A stretch of 64,000 nt of DNA from the IMG/VR virus record IMGVR_UViG_3300011115_000874, positions 1-64,000 of that record; one strand, written 5' to 3'. Below the pieces are notes generated by a model that saw only the letters and a program-made list of their open reading frames with translations, searched no databases and was not told the DNA's origin. This stretch comes from a virus. The number at the start of each line of letters is the position of its first letter. Positions within the stretch are counted from its first letter, which is position 1. The position numbers were made by a program, and so were the translations under genes. This document shows, one piece after another, positions 57,558 to 63,619 of this stretch.

Positions 57558-57817
57558 ATGTCTAATGCTTTTCTTTGTATATTAATAAACCACTCAATTG
57601 TCTCACCATCCTCCTTAACCTTATCACTAGTGTCATTTAAAACGCAAACGTCAAAACGTGATTTGTGATACTCAATACTGTCATGATAATTTTTATGATC
57701 AGGTTTGATAAACGTTACTCGTCCTCCGTCCCCATCATCTACTACCTCGTAACCTAATCCTGTTACCATTTCAAATACTAGCTTGTTAAGCGCTTTTCTT
57801 GATTCTGTTTTGTTCAT
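57554..57817 (-). CDS. Hypothetical protein, 87 aa
   Basis: This product begins M-N-K-T-E-S-R-K-A-L-N-K-L-V-F-E-M-V and continues with a small beta-rich domain and W-F-I-N-I-Q-R-K-A-L-D-I. It heads the operon that also encodes the 86-aa protein and the caspase-like protein. Confidence 0.6.
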   Translation of the reverse strand: MNKTESRKALNKLVFEMVTGLGYEVVDDGDGGRVTFIKPDHKNYHDSIEYHKSRFDVCVLNDTSDKVKEDGETIEWFINIQRKALDI

Positions 57818-57837
57818 GTTCGTGTTATTTAATTATG

Positions 57838-57872
57838 ACTAAATATAACATCACTCTCACCAGAGGCCAAAC
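57838..57872 (-). promoter_or_regulatory. Early promoter of the caspase-like operon
   Basis: Minus-strand GTTTGGC and GTTATATTTAGT at standard spacing, directly downstream of a strong terminator. Confidence 0.78.
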
Positions 57873-57886
57873 CTAGGTACGGAAAA

Positions 57887-57903
57887 GGGCCCCAATGGGG
57901 CCC
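57887..57903 (-). terminator. Strong GC-rich terminator
   Basis: GGGCCCC/GGGGCCC with a 3-base loop is followed on the minus strand by TTTTCC. It ends the 172-aa gene. Confidence 0.8.
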
Positions 57904-57937
57904 ACATCCTATATAATTAAAAACACACACATGCTAC

Positions 57938-58456
57938 TTAACTGATCCTCTCTAGGTACATGTCCCCAAAGATATCATCTATCTCATCACTTATCGAATC
58001 TACATCCAAGCAAACCGCATCCTCGATTTCACTATTGACATTATTAGATAGTGTATTGTTGTCTAACTCCACCTCAATCACATTACTCCAGTTATTCAAC
58101 TCTAGTGTGACCAAGTCATCCGCGTTTAATTCCATATCAGTAACTGCTTTCTTAATTGATTCGATTACTCGTTCTGTCAACCTAGTGGCGAAGTCGATCA
58201 ACTCTGCTTTGGTAAGGTGAACATGTCCCGCGTACTTATCATCCTCTGTTACCATGTACTGGCCATCCACAACTCGGTCCTCTTTACTGAAACCAGCGCT
58301 ATCAAACTCAGGACCTTCGTCTTCCACTTCCACAGGTGACTCATCACATCCGCATCCACAAGCACCATCACTACAGATGGTTTCACCACACACTGCAATT
58401 TCAATTGCGCTAATCTTATCTTTTAACTCCATTAATTGTTCTAATACTGTCTTCAT
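57938..58456 (-). CDS. Acidic protein with Cys-rich insert, 172 aa
   Basis: The protein has a leading helix, then a Cys-rich segment (C-S-D-G-A-C-G-C-G-C-D-E-S-P) near 29-42, which may bind metal. The core L-T-K-A-E-L-I-D-F-A-T-R-L-T-E-R-V resembles F-T-K-E-E-L-I-E-F-T-K-T-I-S in the 114-aa protein at 62.9 kb, so the two may be related. Very acidic C-terminus. Function unknown. Confidence 0.6.
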   Translation of the reverse strand: MKTVLEQLMELKDKISAIEIAVCGETICSDGACGCGCDESPVEVEDEGPEFDSAGFSKEDRVVDGQYMVTEDDKYAGHVHLTKAELIDFATRLTERVIESIKKAVTDMELNADDLVTLELNNWSNVIEVELDNNTLSNNVNSEIEDAVCLDVDSISDEIDDIFGDMYLERIS

Positions 58457-58477
58457 GTTATCTGTTTTTATTATTGA

Positions 58478-58512
58478 TCTAAATATAACGTCCTAATTCC
58501 CCTAAGCCAAAC
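58478..58512 (-). promoter_or_regulatory. Early promoter
   Basis: Minus-strand GTTTGGC and GTTATATTTAGA drive the 172-aa acidic gene. Confidence 0.78.
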
Positions 58513-58518
58513 CTAAGG

Positions 58519-58701
58519 TTATTTAAATCTGTATTTCTTTACCTTATAATCAGTTACTTCTTCATCCACCTCATCCTCCTCATCAACGTCCTTCTGATGA
58601 CTCATCACTCGGTGAACCGCTGTTTCCTCATCTTCAGCATCCACAAAATAAATTCGTTTAATTGTTTTCAAAACTGTTTCTTCTACCTTAAATGTCTTCA
58701 T
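58519..58701 (-). CDS. Hypothetical protein, 60 aa
   Basis: The start is placed at 58701. An earlier ATG gives the promoter-derived prefix M-L-Y-S-D-I-I-K-K. The product begins M-K-T-F-K-V-E-E-T-V-L-K-T-I and has an acidic E-E-D-E-V-D-E-E-V segment. No family recognised. Confidence 0.6.
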   Translation of the reverse strand: MKTFKVEETVLKTIKRIYFVDAEDEETAVHRVMSHQKDVDEEDEVDEEVTDYKVKKYRFK

Positions 58702-58723
58702 ATGTTTATGTTTTTTAATTATG

Positions 58724-58758
58724 TCTGAATATAGCATCCCTGTCCCGTTAAGCCAAAC
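58724..58758 (-). promoter_or_regulatory. Early promoter
   Basis: Minus-strand GTTTGGC and GCTATATTCAGA, one base off the usual GTTATATT. Drives the 60-aa gene. Confidence 0.75.
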
Positions 58759-58764
58759 AAATGG

Positions 58765-59034
58765 TTAGTTAAGGTAAAACCCAATCTCATGTATTTCATT
58801 CTTAGCGAATGATTTAGCAGAGTCTAGGAAGTGTAGGTGCAAGTGCAAGGCGTTTATGTCGTCCATGATCTCCCTAGTTGGTCTCATATCCAGGTACATC
58901 ATTGAGTTGTGCTCTAGTTCCTGTATCTGTGTTAACGCCTGGCTTATTGACTTATTAGCCATAGCCAATATCTCTAGGACTTGATGTGCCTGTAAGCGTT
59001 CTAATACTTCGTCTGTGTGTTTATTGTAGTCCAT
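58765..59034 (-). CDS. Helical protein, 89 aa
   Basis: I start this gene at 59034, 10 bases after the stop of the 69-aa gene. A longer frame would overlap that gene. It is entirely helical, with Q-V-L-E-I-L-A-M-A-N-K-S-I-S-Q-A and L-H-L-H-L-H-F-L-D-S-A. Function unknown. Confidence 0.58.
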   Translation of the reverse strand: MDYNKHTDEVLERLQAHQVLEILAMANKSISQALTQIQELEHNSMMYLDMRPTREIMDDINALHLHLHFLDSAKSFAKNEIHEIGFYLN

Positions 59035-59044
59035 GTGTCTATAA

Positions 59045-59254
59045 TTATAGGTTATCAATAAATTCTTGTACTTCTTCAACCAAATTTGCATCATCAATTT
59101 CATATCCATCTTTACTACGTAAAATGAAATCAATACATTTACCATTACTAGAGTCAATAAACTCTTTATACACTAATACTCCTTCCTTTAGATGTTGAAT
59201 AGTGTAAGTGTTTTCAACTACTTGACCCTCAATTTCATGTTTTAATAATTCCAT
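59045..59254 (-). CDS. Hypothetical protein, 69 aa
   Basis: It begins M-E-L-L-K-H-E-I-E-G-Q-V-V-E-N-T-Y-T-I and ends in an acidic helix V-E-E-V-Q-E-F-I-D-N-L. It is the first gene after its promoter and is followed by the 89-aa gene. Confidence 0.6.
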   Translation of the reverse strand: MELLKHEIEGQVVENTYTIQHLKEGVLVYKEFIDSSNGKCIDFILRSKDGYEIDDANLVEEVQEFIDNL

Positions 59255-59277
59255 TGTGTTTATGTTTTTTAATTATG

Positions 59278-59312
59278 GTTAAATATAACATCAATTGTTC
59301 ACAAAGCCAAAT
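59278..59312 (-). promoter_or_regulatory. Early promoter
   Basis: Minus-strand TTTGGC and GTTATATTTAAC at standard spacing. Drives the 69- and 89-aa genes. Confidence 0.72.
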
Positions 59313-59329
59313 AAGGGTGTAAGGGAGTT

Positions 59330-59584
59330 TTAAAATAGAAAATCCTCACCCTCTACAAACCCACTAACATCACCATACTCCCACTCAAATCTCCAAGTCC
59401 CATCTGGTCCTATATGACCAGAAATTAATTTACCATACTTTGAAGTACCATGACTTCGCCAAAATTCTCCTTTAGTAAATTGTCTTTCTCCTTCATGGTC
59501 AAGTAATTTATCTGTAGAACATAATGGTTTATCATACCAATACCACTTAAGTTTGTCAAAATCAATTTTGTTTTTCATATTCAT
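59330..59584 (-). CDS. Hypothetical protein, 84 aa
   Basis: The start is taken at M-N-M-K-N-K (59584), with M-K-N-K (59578) as an alternative. The earlier ATG lies in the promoter. The product has L-K-W-Y-W-Y-D-K-P-L, then I-G-P-D-G-T-W-R-F-E-W-E-Y-G, suggesting a small beta-rich fold. No family recognised. Confidence 0.6.
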   Translation of the reverse strand: MNMKNKIDFDKLKWYWYDKPLCSTDKLLDHEGERQFTKGEFWRSHGTSKYGKLISGHIGPDGTWRFEWEYGDVSGFVEGEDFLF

Positions 59585-59598
59585 GTTTTTAATTATAC

Positions 59599-59632
59599 CT
59601 GAATATAACATCCATGCTCCGCAGAGCCAAGC
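59599..59632 (-). promoter_or_regulatory. Early promoter
   Basis: Minus-strand TTGGC and GTTATATTCAGG at standard spacing, driving the 84-aa gene. The -33 box is a C-T-T-G-G-C variant. Confidence 0.68.
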
Positions 59633-59638
59633 AAGGGG

Positions 59639-59869
59639 TTAAACCCCTTTAAAATCAAAATCAATACATCTACCTAACATCATACCATACCCATCATGGC
59701 CTTCTATAAAAATTATATTATTATCATTTAATATCTTTTTACATTTAACCCAATTCACTCTCCCATCAACCCTACAAATTCTAAATCTATCCTTATCATC
59801 CATTCTCATTATAAAAATTCCATCACCACACTTAACAAACATTCCTCTTAACATTTCTAATCTTTCCAT
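59639..59869 (-). CDS. Hypothetical protein, 76 aa
   Basis: This compact product has M-F-V-K-C-G-D-G-I-F-I-M-R-M-D-D, then V-N-W-V-K-C-K-K-I and F-I-E-G-H-D-G-Y-G. It is probably beta-rich. It may be related in style to the 75- and 77-aa products downstream in the array, but this is weak. Confidence 0.58.
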   Translation of the reverse strand: MERLEMLRGMFVKCGDGIFIMRMDDKDRFRICRVDGRVNWVKCKKILNDNNIIFIEGHDGYGMMLGRCIDFDFKGV

Positions 59870-59891
59870 AATATTACATTTTTTAATTATG

Positions 59892-59926
59892 GTTAAATAT
59901 AATAAATATTACCCACAAAGCCAAAC
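59892..59926 (-). promoter_or_regulatory. Early promoter
   Basis: Minus-strand GTTTGGC and ATTATATTTAAC at standard spacing drive the 76-aa gene. Confidence 0.72.
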
Positions 59927-59966
59927 AATGGTACATGGGTCTTTAAGGAAGGTACATGGAAACAAG

Positions 59967-59988
59967 GTGGGACCCCGTTGGATCCCAC
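59967..59988 (-). terminator. Terminator after HTH gene
   Basis: GTGGGATCC/GGGTCCCAC (9 bp on the minus strand with one wobble pair, 4-base loop) is followed by CTTGTTTCC. It ends the HTH regulator transcript. Confidence 0.65.
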
Positions 59989-60015
59989 TTGTAAAAACAC
60001 ACACATGGCTGGGTA

Positions 60016-60225
60016 TTAACCCACTAGCTCGATAGTCTTCATACGACGACGAGACATATTGTACATAGCGTTCGCTACGTCTTGGTTCACCGAACGGTTA
60101 CCATTAATGATGTTTGAAACATGACTGGTAGAATAACCAGTTGCTTCTGCTAGGCGAGCAGTGTCACCTTGTCTTTGACGTGCATTGTAGAACGCCAATT
60201 TTGCTGTACGATTTAATTTACGCAT
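60016..60225 (-). CDS. HTH (XRE-type) DNA-binding protein
   Basis: This 69-aa protein has a helix-turn-helix: D-T-A-R-L-A-E-A-T-G-Y-S-T-S-H-V-S-N-I-I-N-G at about 21-42, the typical Cro/XRE recognition layout. The N-terminus and C-terminus are basic. It may repress early promoters or control a host gene. A degenerate early promoter lies upstream. Confidence 0.8.
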   Translation of the reverse strand: MRKLNRTAKLAFYNARQRQGDTARLAEATGYSTSHVSNIINGNRSVNQDVANAMYNMSRRRMKTIELVG

Positions 60226-60251
60226 AACTTTAATTAATTATTTATTTATAT

Positions 60252-60284
60252 CTCAATATACGATAGTACTAGTGATAGAGCAAG
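60252..60284 (-). promoter_or_regulatory. Degenerate early promoter of HTH gene
   Basis: Minus-strand CTTG and TATATTGAGA at standard spacing. The -33 GGC part is missing, so it may be weaker or regulated. Confidence 0.45.
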
Positions 60285-60302
60285 CTATCCTTAAGAAGGG
60301 GT

Positions 60303-60331
60303 GAGGCATGAACTGATCAGGTCCATGCCTC
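60303..60331 (-). terminator. Hairpin after tRNA cluster
   Basis: GAGGCATG/CATGCCTC (8-bp stem, 13-base loop) is followed on the minus strand by ACCCCTTCTT. It probably ends the transcript with the two tRNAs. Confidence 0.55.
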
Positions 60332-60497
60332 GGTTAAGGGAGCTTTGCATCGCTTTCGAATCCCATGAGTAAGTGGTTATTCATCTTCCGGCATACGTTC
60401 CAGTTGATATAGCAGTGCCTACCTGCCTCCCTCATTGTTACCAGATTAAATGTCTCATAATCAACTTAGGCGTCTCATAATCAACTACTGGTATTGG
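60332..60497 (-). ncRNA. Non-coding region with direct repeat
   Basis: No ORF is visible between the tRNA-Met gene and the terminator hairpin. A 15-bp sequence GTCTCATAATCAACT occurs twice about 20 bases apart. The block could be a tRNA trailer, a small RNA or remnant sequence. Confidence 0.3.
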
Positions 60498-60569
60498 TTG
60501 CGGGAGGGGGATTCGAACCCTCGACCTCAAGGTTATGAGCCTTGCGAGCTACCACTGCTCTATCCCGCG
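60498..60569 (-). tRNA. tRNA-Met (CAT), initiator-like acceptor
   Basis: Regular cloverleaf: acceptor C-GCGGGA with TCCCGC-A, giving a C1-A72 mismatch, D arm GAGC/GCTC, anticodon stem CAAGG/CCTTG with loop CTCATAA (CAT), and T arm GAGGG/CCCCC. The C1-A72 mismatch is typical of initiator tRNA, but the anticodon stem lacks the three G-C pairs. Confidence 0.82.
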
Positions 60570-60574
60570 ATATG

Positions 60575-60658
60575 TAGCCGGGGCGGGAATCGAACCCGCA
60601 CACCTGTTAGAGTACAAGATTTTAAGTCTTGCGTGTCTACCTATTTCACCACCCGGCC
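60575..60658 (-). tRNA. tRNA-Leu (TAA)
   Basis: Regular class II cloverleaf: acceptor GGCCGGG/CCCGGCT (one wobble), D arm GTG...CAC, anticodon stem CAAGA/TCTTG with loop CTTAAAA (TAA), a long variable arm, and T arm GCGGG/CCCGC. TTA is a preferred leucine codon in such AT-rich genes. Confidence 0.88.
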
Positions 60659-60667
60659 ATTTGAGGC

Positions 60668-60841
60668 TTACGCCTCCGGAGTTGCCTCCGTTTGTTCAAC
60701 CTCGACTTGATCAACCTCAGCCTTAGGCTTAGATGGACGTCCACGTTTAACTGTTCCTCCGTTTGCTGCAACTCGTGCTGCGCGGGCCGCTAGACGTGCT
60801 TGACGTGCGCTACCCTCTACTACTGGTCTTCCTTTTTGCAT
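60668..60841 (-). CDS. AT-hook protein, 57 aa
   Basis: The gene reads M-Q-K-G-R-P-V-V-E-G-S-A-R-Q-A-R-L-A-A-R, then K-R-G-R-P-S-K-P-K (AT-hook) and an acidic tail. It starts after the shared AAATAAATAAAGGTTATG leader and promoter, and it heads the transcript that also covers the two tRNA genes. The G+C content is higher than that of neighbours. Confidence 0.72.
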   Translation of the reverse strand: MQKGRPVVEGSARQARLAARAARVAANGGTVKRGRPSKPKAEVDQVEVEQTEATPEA

Positions 60842-60870
60842 AACCTTTATTTATTTGTTTTTATTATTTG

Positions 60871-60905
60871 ATTTAATATAATATCCAATCCTAACATAGC
60901 CAAAC
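60871..60905 (-). promoter_or_regulatory. Early promoter
   Basis: Minus-strand GTTTGGC and ATTATATTAAAT at standard spacing drive the AT-hook gene and tRNAs. Confidence 0.72.
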
Positions 60906-61175
60906 TTATTCGTGGATAAGATTCACTTCTTTTACCACTTCTGAAACACTAAACTCTCGTTCCTCAGCCACGGCTATAAGTTGTTGAATCTGTCTTGCGT
61001 CGAAGACGTTATCTGGGTCTAGTACGTCGGTTAAGGCCGTTATAAACGTCTTAAATACCGCATCATCCACATTGTGGTAACTGATAACTCCTTTAATAGT
61101 TCCAATCAACTTACCGTAACGGGCGTGTATTGATTGTTCTGCATCTTTTCCTGGCTCAATGATTAAATTTTTCAT
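60906..61175 (-). CDS. Hypothetical protein, 89 aa
   Basis: The start is placed at 61175. The ORF could extend upstream only through the promoter-derived M-L-Y-S-G-I-I-K-N. The product is helical, with K-T-F-I-T-A-L-T-D-V-L-D and Q-Q-L-I-A-V-A-E-E-R-E-F-S-V. No family recognised. Confidence 0.6.
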   Translation of the reverse strand: MKNLIIEPGKDAEQSIHARYGKLIGTIKGVISYHNVDDAVFKTFITALTDVLDPDNVFDARQIQQLIAVAEEREFSVSEVVKEVNLIHE

Positions 61176-61196
61176 ATATCTGTTTTTAATTATACC

Positions 61197-61229
61197 TGAA
61201 TATAACATCCCTGTCCCACTAGGCCAAAC
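61197..61229 (-). promoter_or_regulatory. Early promoter
   Basis: Minus-strand GTTTGGC and GTTATATTCAGG drive the 89-aa gene. Confidence 0.78.
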
Positions 61230-61235
61230 AAGAGG

Positions 61236-61463
61236 TTACACATTGTAAACCTCTTTTTTATTCACTGACCATATATCTCCATCCTTATCCATACAATGAA
61301 CCGTAGTGGGTCTTACCTTAACTATTTCTCCTACCCAATTTATTTCCCCAAAAAGACCATTTCGGATTAATTCAATTGTGGACCATTTAACTGATTCCCC
61401 TACCTTAAATGAACGTTTTGCTCTTGGTTTTTTAACTGCTGCTGTTTTGATAATCTTTGCCAT
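61236..61463 (-). CDS. Small basic SH3-like protein
   Basis: The start is placed at 61463, giving 75 aa. The product has M-A-K-I-I-K-T-A-A-V-K-K-P-R-A-K-R, then F-K-V-G-E-S-V-K-W, I-N-W-V-G-E-I-V-K-V and W-S-V-N-K-K-E-V. The alternating strands and V-G-E segments resemble small SH3-like DNA- or RNA-binding domains. That is an inference. Confidence 0.55.
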   Translation of the reverse strand: MAKIIKTAAVKKPRAKRSFKVGESVKWSTIELIRNGLFGEINWVGEIVKVRPTTVHCMDKDGDIWSVNKKEVYNV

Positions 61464-61485
61464 GTGTTTATATTTTTTAATTATG

Positions 61486-61520
61486 ATTAAATATAACATC
61501 ATGTTCCCCAGAAGCCAAAC
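61486..61520 (-). promoter_or_regulatory. Early promoter
   Basis: Minus-strand GTTTGGC and GTTATATTTAAT drive the 75-aa gene. Confidence 0.76.
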
Positions 61521-61741
61521 ATATCTTGACCCTCCTATCCGGATCTCCCTACCGGATCCACCTACCCGATAATCCTGCGGCCATAACCGGGCATTAGGCG
61601 GCCTTAGGCGGCCCTCAATGCAATACGTTACCCGATACCCCTAGACCGGGTTAGGCCGGGTCCTAGACCGGGTATGGATTCTACGCACGAGAAATGGGCA
61701 CGTTTCCGTACCCATCTCCCTATAATTAAAAAACACACACT
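61521..61741 (-). ncRNA. GC-rich repetitive non-coding block
   Basis: No gene is visible. The block is far richer in G+C than its surroundings and contains tandem TTAGGCGGCC copies (61594-61613), two CTAGACCGGGT copies (61641 and 61663), two ACCCGATA copies and a near-perfect ATGGG..CCCAT hairpin at 61694-61715. It may be a structured RNA, an origin-like element or a terminator region for the RecA-fold gene. Confidence 0.45.
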
Positions 61742-62545
61742 TTATTCCTCTTCGTCCGCCTCTGGCAAACTGTACTCTACTTTACTAAACCCAATTCTAT
61801 ATTTGATATACGATTCAGTATCACAATCTCTGTTTTTACTAAAATATACCTTTCTACTATCACTACCTTTAATTCTATCAATATGACACATTGCTTCGGT
61901 CATGTGTTTCAATCTGTTACTACCTGCAAAATCACCTGCTTTAGTTACTTGTTGAATGTTAATGAACGATGTGTACTTTTTTAATTTGTTACCACCTTTC
62001 TTAACAATACATTGTAAATTCAAAAACCATAACTCAGCAGCGCTTTCAGTTGTACGGTAAGTATCTTTATACATTTCAATTACCTCAGCAATACTATCAA
62101 TCGCAATCACATCATAACCTTGGTCGAACACATACTCCATTGTTTCCTTAACTGTCTCAGTGTAATTCTTCAAAAATAATGTCGGTACAACCTTAAAACC
62201 AGGCATACGTTTGCAATATTTGAAGTGACCAATTTCATCCATCTCACCGCTCACAAACAATACCTTTTTACCTCTCGCCGCTAACTTAGATAACATATCT
62301 AATACCACCGTACTCTTACCTGAACCTGGTCCGCCACATATAATCATGTTAACCGCAGGCATTAAACCTTTATCCGTTGATAAAATCGAATCCATCAACG
62401 TTCCAGTTGACATTGGGCGAAATACAGATTCGTTAAACGATAACTCAGAACCTTTAAATATTTGAACTGATTTTGGGTCGAACGCTACTGTCTCTTTAAC
62501 TTTTGGCTTGCGACCTCTTTTCTTTTGCATTACTAAATTTTTCAT
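61742..62545 (-). CDS. RecA-fold ATPase (RadA-like) with AT-hook
   Basis: This 267-aa protein starts with an AT-hook-like K-K-R-G-R-K-P-K. The RecA-type ATPase core has Walker A G-G-P-G-S-G-K-S-T near 71-79 and Walker B Y-D-V-I-A-I-D-S near 144-151. The segment V-S-G-E-M-D-E-I-G-H-F-K-Y-C-K resembles RadA/Sms-type or KaiC-like ATPases. A role in phage recombination or replication is likely. Its own early promoter lies upstream. Confidence 0.78.
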   Translation of the reverse strand: MKNLVMQKKRGRKPKVKETVAFDPKSVQIFKGSELSFNESVFRPMSTGTLMDSILSTDKGLMPAVNMIICGGPGSGKSTVVLDMLSKLAARGKKVLFVSGEMDEIGHFKYCKRMPGFKVVPTLFLKNYTETVKETMEYVFDQGYDVIAIDSIAEVIEMYKDTYRTTESAAELWFLNLQCIVKKGGNKLKKYTSFINIQQVTKAGDFAGSNRLKHMTEAMCHIDRIKGSDSRKVYFSKNRDCDTESYIKYRIGFSKVEYSLPEADEEE

Positions 62546-62565
62546 GTGTGTGTTTTTTATTATGA

Positions 62566-62600
62566 ATTAAATATAACATCCCTTGTCCCGAAGGCCAAAC
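62566..62600 (-). promoter_or_regulatory. Early promoter of RecA-fold gene
   Basis: Minus-strand GTTTGGC and GTTATATTTAAT at standard spacing. Drives the RecA-fold gene. Confidence 0.78.
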
Positions 62601-62610
62601 AAGTTGTGTA

Positions 62611-62823
62611 TTATTTTTTATTAAGAGAAGTTTTATAATTGTAAACAAAATCTCTCAATGTTTCACCTCGACAGATATCATACCCATTTTTTGCAGTGGT
62701 ATTATTTCTAGTAGCATATTCCTCTAACGCAGCATATGTTTCTGGGTATAATATTGTCTTCCACTCACTCAACTGTGTTTGTTGGATTCGAATACCTTCT
62801 CCTACGGTTAACTTCTTTGCCAT
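62611..62823 (-). CDS. Hypothetical protein, 70 aa
   Basis: This small protein has M-A-K-K-L-T-V-G-E-G-I-R-I-Q-Q-T-Q-L, then Y-A-A-L-E-E-Y-A-T-R. It is helical and basic. Own promoter lies upstream. No family recognised. Confidence 0.58.
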   Translation of the reverse strand: MAKKLTVGEGIRIQQTQLSEWKTILYPETYAALEEYATRNNTTAKNGYDICRGETLRDFVYNYKTSLNKK

Positions 62824-62848
62824 TGTATTATGTGTTTTTAATTATATC

Positions 62849-62881
62849 TGAATATAACATCACCTAACCCAAAGGCCAAAC
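62849..62881 (-). promoter_or_regulatory. Early promoter
   Basis: Minus-strand GTTTGGC and GTTATATTCAGA drive the 70-aa gene. It abuts the terminator hairpin. Confidence 0.78.
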
Positions 62882-62882
62882 A

Positions 62883-62904
62883 GAGGGCACCATTTTGTGC
62901 CCTC
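62883..62904 (-). terminator. Terminator abutting promoter
   Basis: GAGGGCAC/GTGCCCTC (8 bp, 6-base loop) lies just upstream of the 70-aa gene's TTTGGC box. On the minus strand it is followed by TGTTTGGC, so terminator and promoter overlap. Confidence 0.7.
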
Positions 62905-62923
62905 CTCTACCTTAAAGGTAATT

Positions 62924-63268
62924 TTACTTACCTAAACCCTCTAATACAGTCTCAACTACACTCTCAACATTCTCATCATCTAATACCCAATCAATACTAT
63001 CTACAACCTCATTTAATACTCTACCTCTACTAACTTTAACTTCAATTCCACCAATTACATCACTCTTTTTAGAGTATAAGGCATTTGTAAAATCAAAATT
63101 ATCCTTTTTACTTAACTCAAACTTCACACCATTTGCAACGGCATTACTAATTGTTTTAGTAAATTCAATTAACTCCTCTTTTGTGAAAGTAACAGTTTCG
63201 TTGTTAATTTCGTTTTCTAATTTAGCAACTTGTGCTTTTAATCCTAACAATTCTGCAATTTTGCTCAT
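62924..63268 (-). CDS. Helical acidic protein, 114 aa
   Basis: The protein has a leading helix (A-E-L-L-G-L-K-A-Q-V-A-K-L-E-N-E) and a core F-T-K-E-E-L-I-E-F-T-K-T-I-S-N-A-V-A related to the 172-aa acidic protein at 58 kb, but without its Cys-rich insert. Function unknown. Confidence 0.6.
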   Translation of the reverse strand: MSKIAELLGLKAQVAKLENEINNETVTFTKEELIEFTKTISNAVANGVKFELSKKDNFDFTNALYSKKSDVIGGIEVKVSRGRVLNEVVDSIDWVLDDENVESVVETVLEGLGK

Positions 63269-63303
63269 TTTGTTTTTGTTTTTAATTATTATTTTTTTAT
63301 TTG

Positions 63304-63338
63304 ATTAAATATAACATCCATTTCCCACAAAGCCAAAC
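63304..63338 (-). promoter_or_regulatory. Early promoter
   Basis: Minus-strand GTTTGGC and GTTATATTTAAT drive the 114-aa gene. Confidence 0.78.
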
Positions 63339-63563
63339 CTAACTTACCCTCTCTAAAAACTCTTCTTTACTAATCTTATTCTTAATAGCCCAAGATGCGG
63401 CATCACAAAAATAACCTTTAAAGAATATAAGATGATTGTATTTAGGTCTATTTATTATTTTAGGGTTAATTTTATAACCTTTTTCTCCAGCTATTTTAGC
63501 TAATAATTTTAACTCAGCTCTATCTTTACAGATAACTCCTTCATAATCTTTAAATTCTTTCAT
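63339..63563 (-). CDS. Hypothetical protein, 74 aa
   Basis: This product has M-K-E-F-K-D-Y-E-G-V-I-C-K-D-R-A-E-L, then A-G-E-K-G-Y-K-I-N and F-F-K-G-Y-F-C-D-A. The pattern is alpha/beta. Own promoter lies upstream. No family recognised. Confidence 0.58.
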   Translation of the reverse strand: MKEFKDYEGVICKDRAELKLLAKIAGEKGYKINPKIINRPKYNHLIFFKGYFCDAASWAIKNKISKEEFLERVS

Positions 63564-63584
63564 GTTTGTGTTTTTTAATTATGA

Positions 63585-63618
63585 CTGAATATAACATCTC
63601 TATTCTACAAAGCCAAAC
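63585..63618 (-). promoter_or_regulatory. Early promoter
   Basis: Minus-strand GTTTGGC and GTTATATTCAGT drive the 74-aa gene. Confidence 0.78.
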
Positions 63619-63619
63619 A

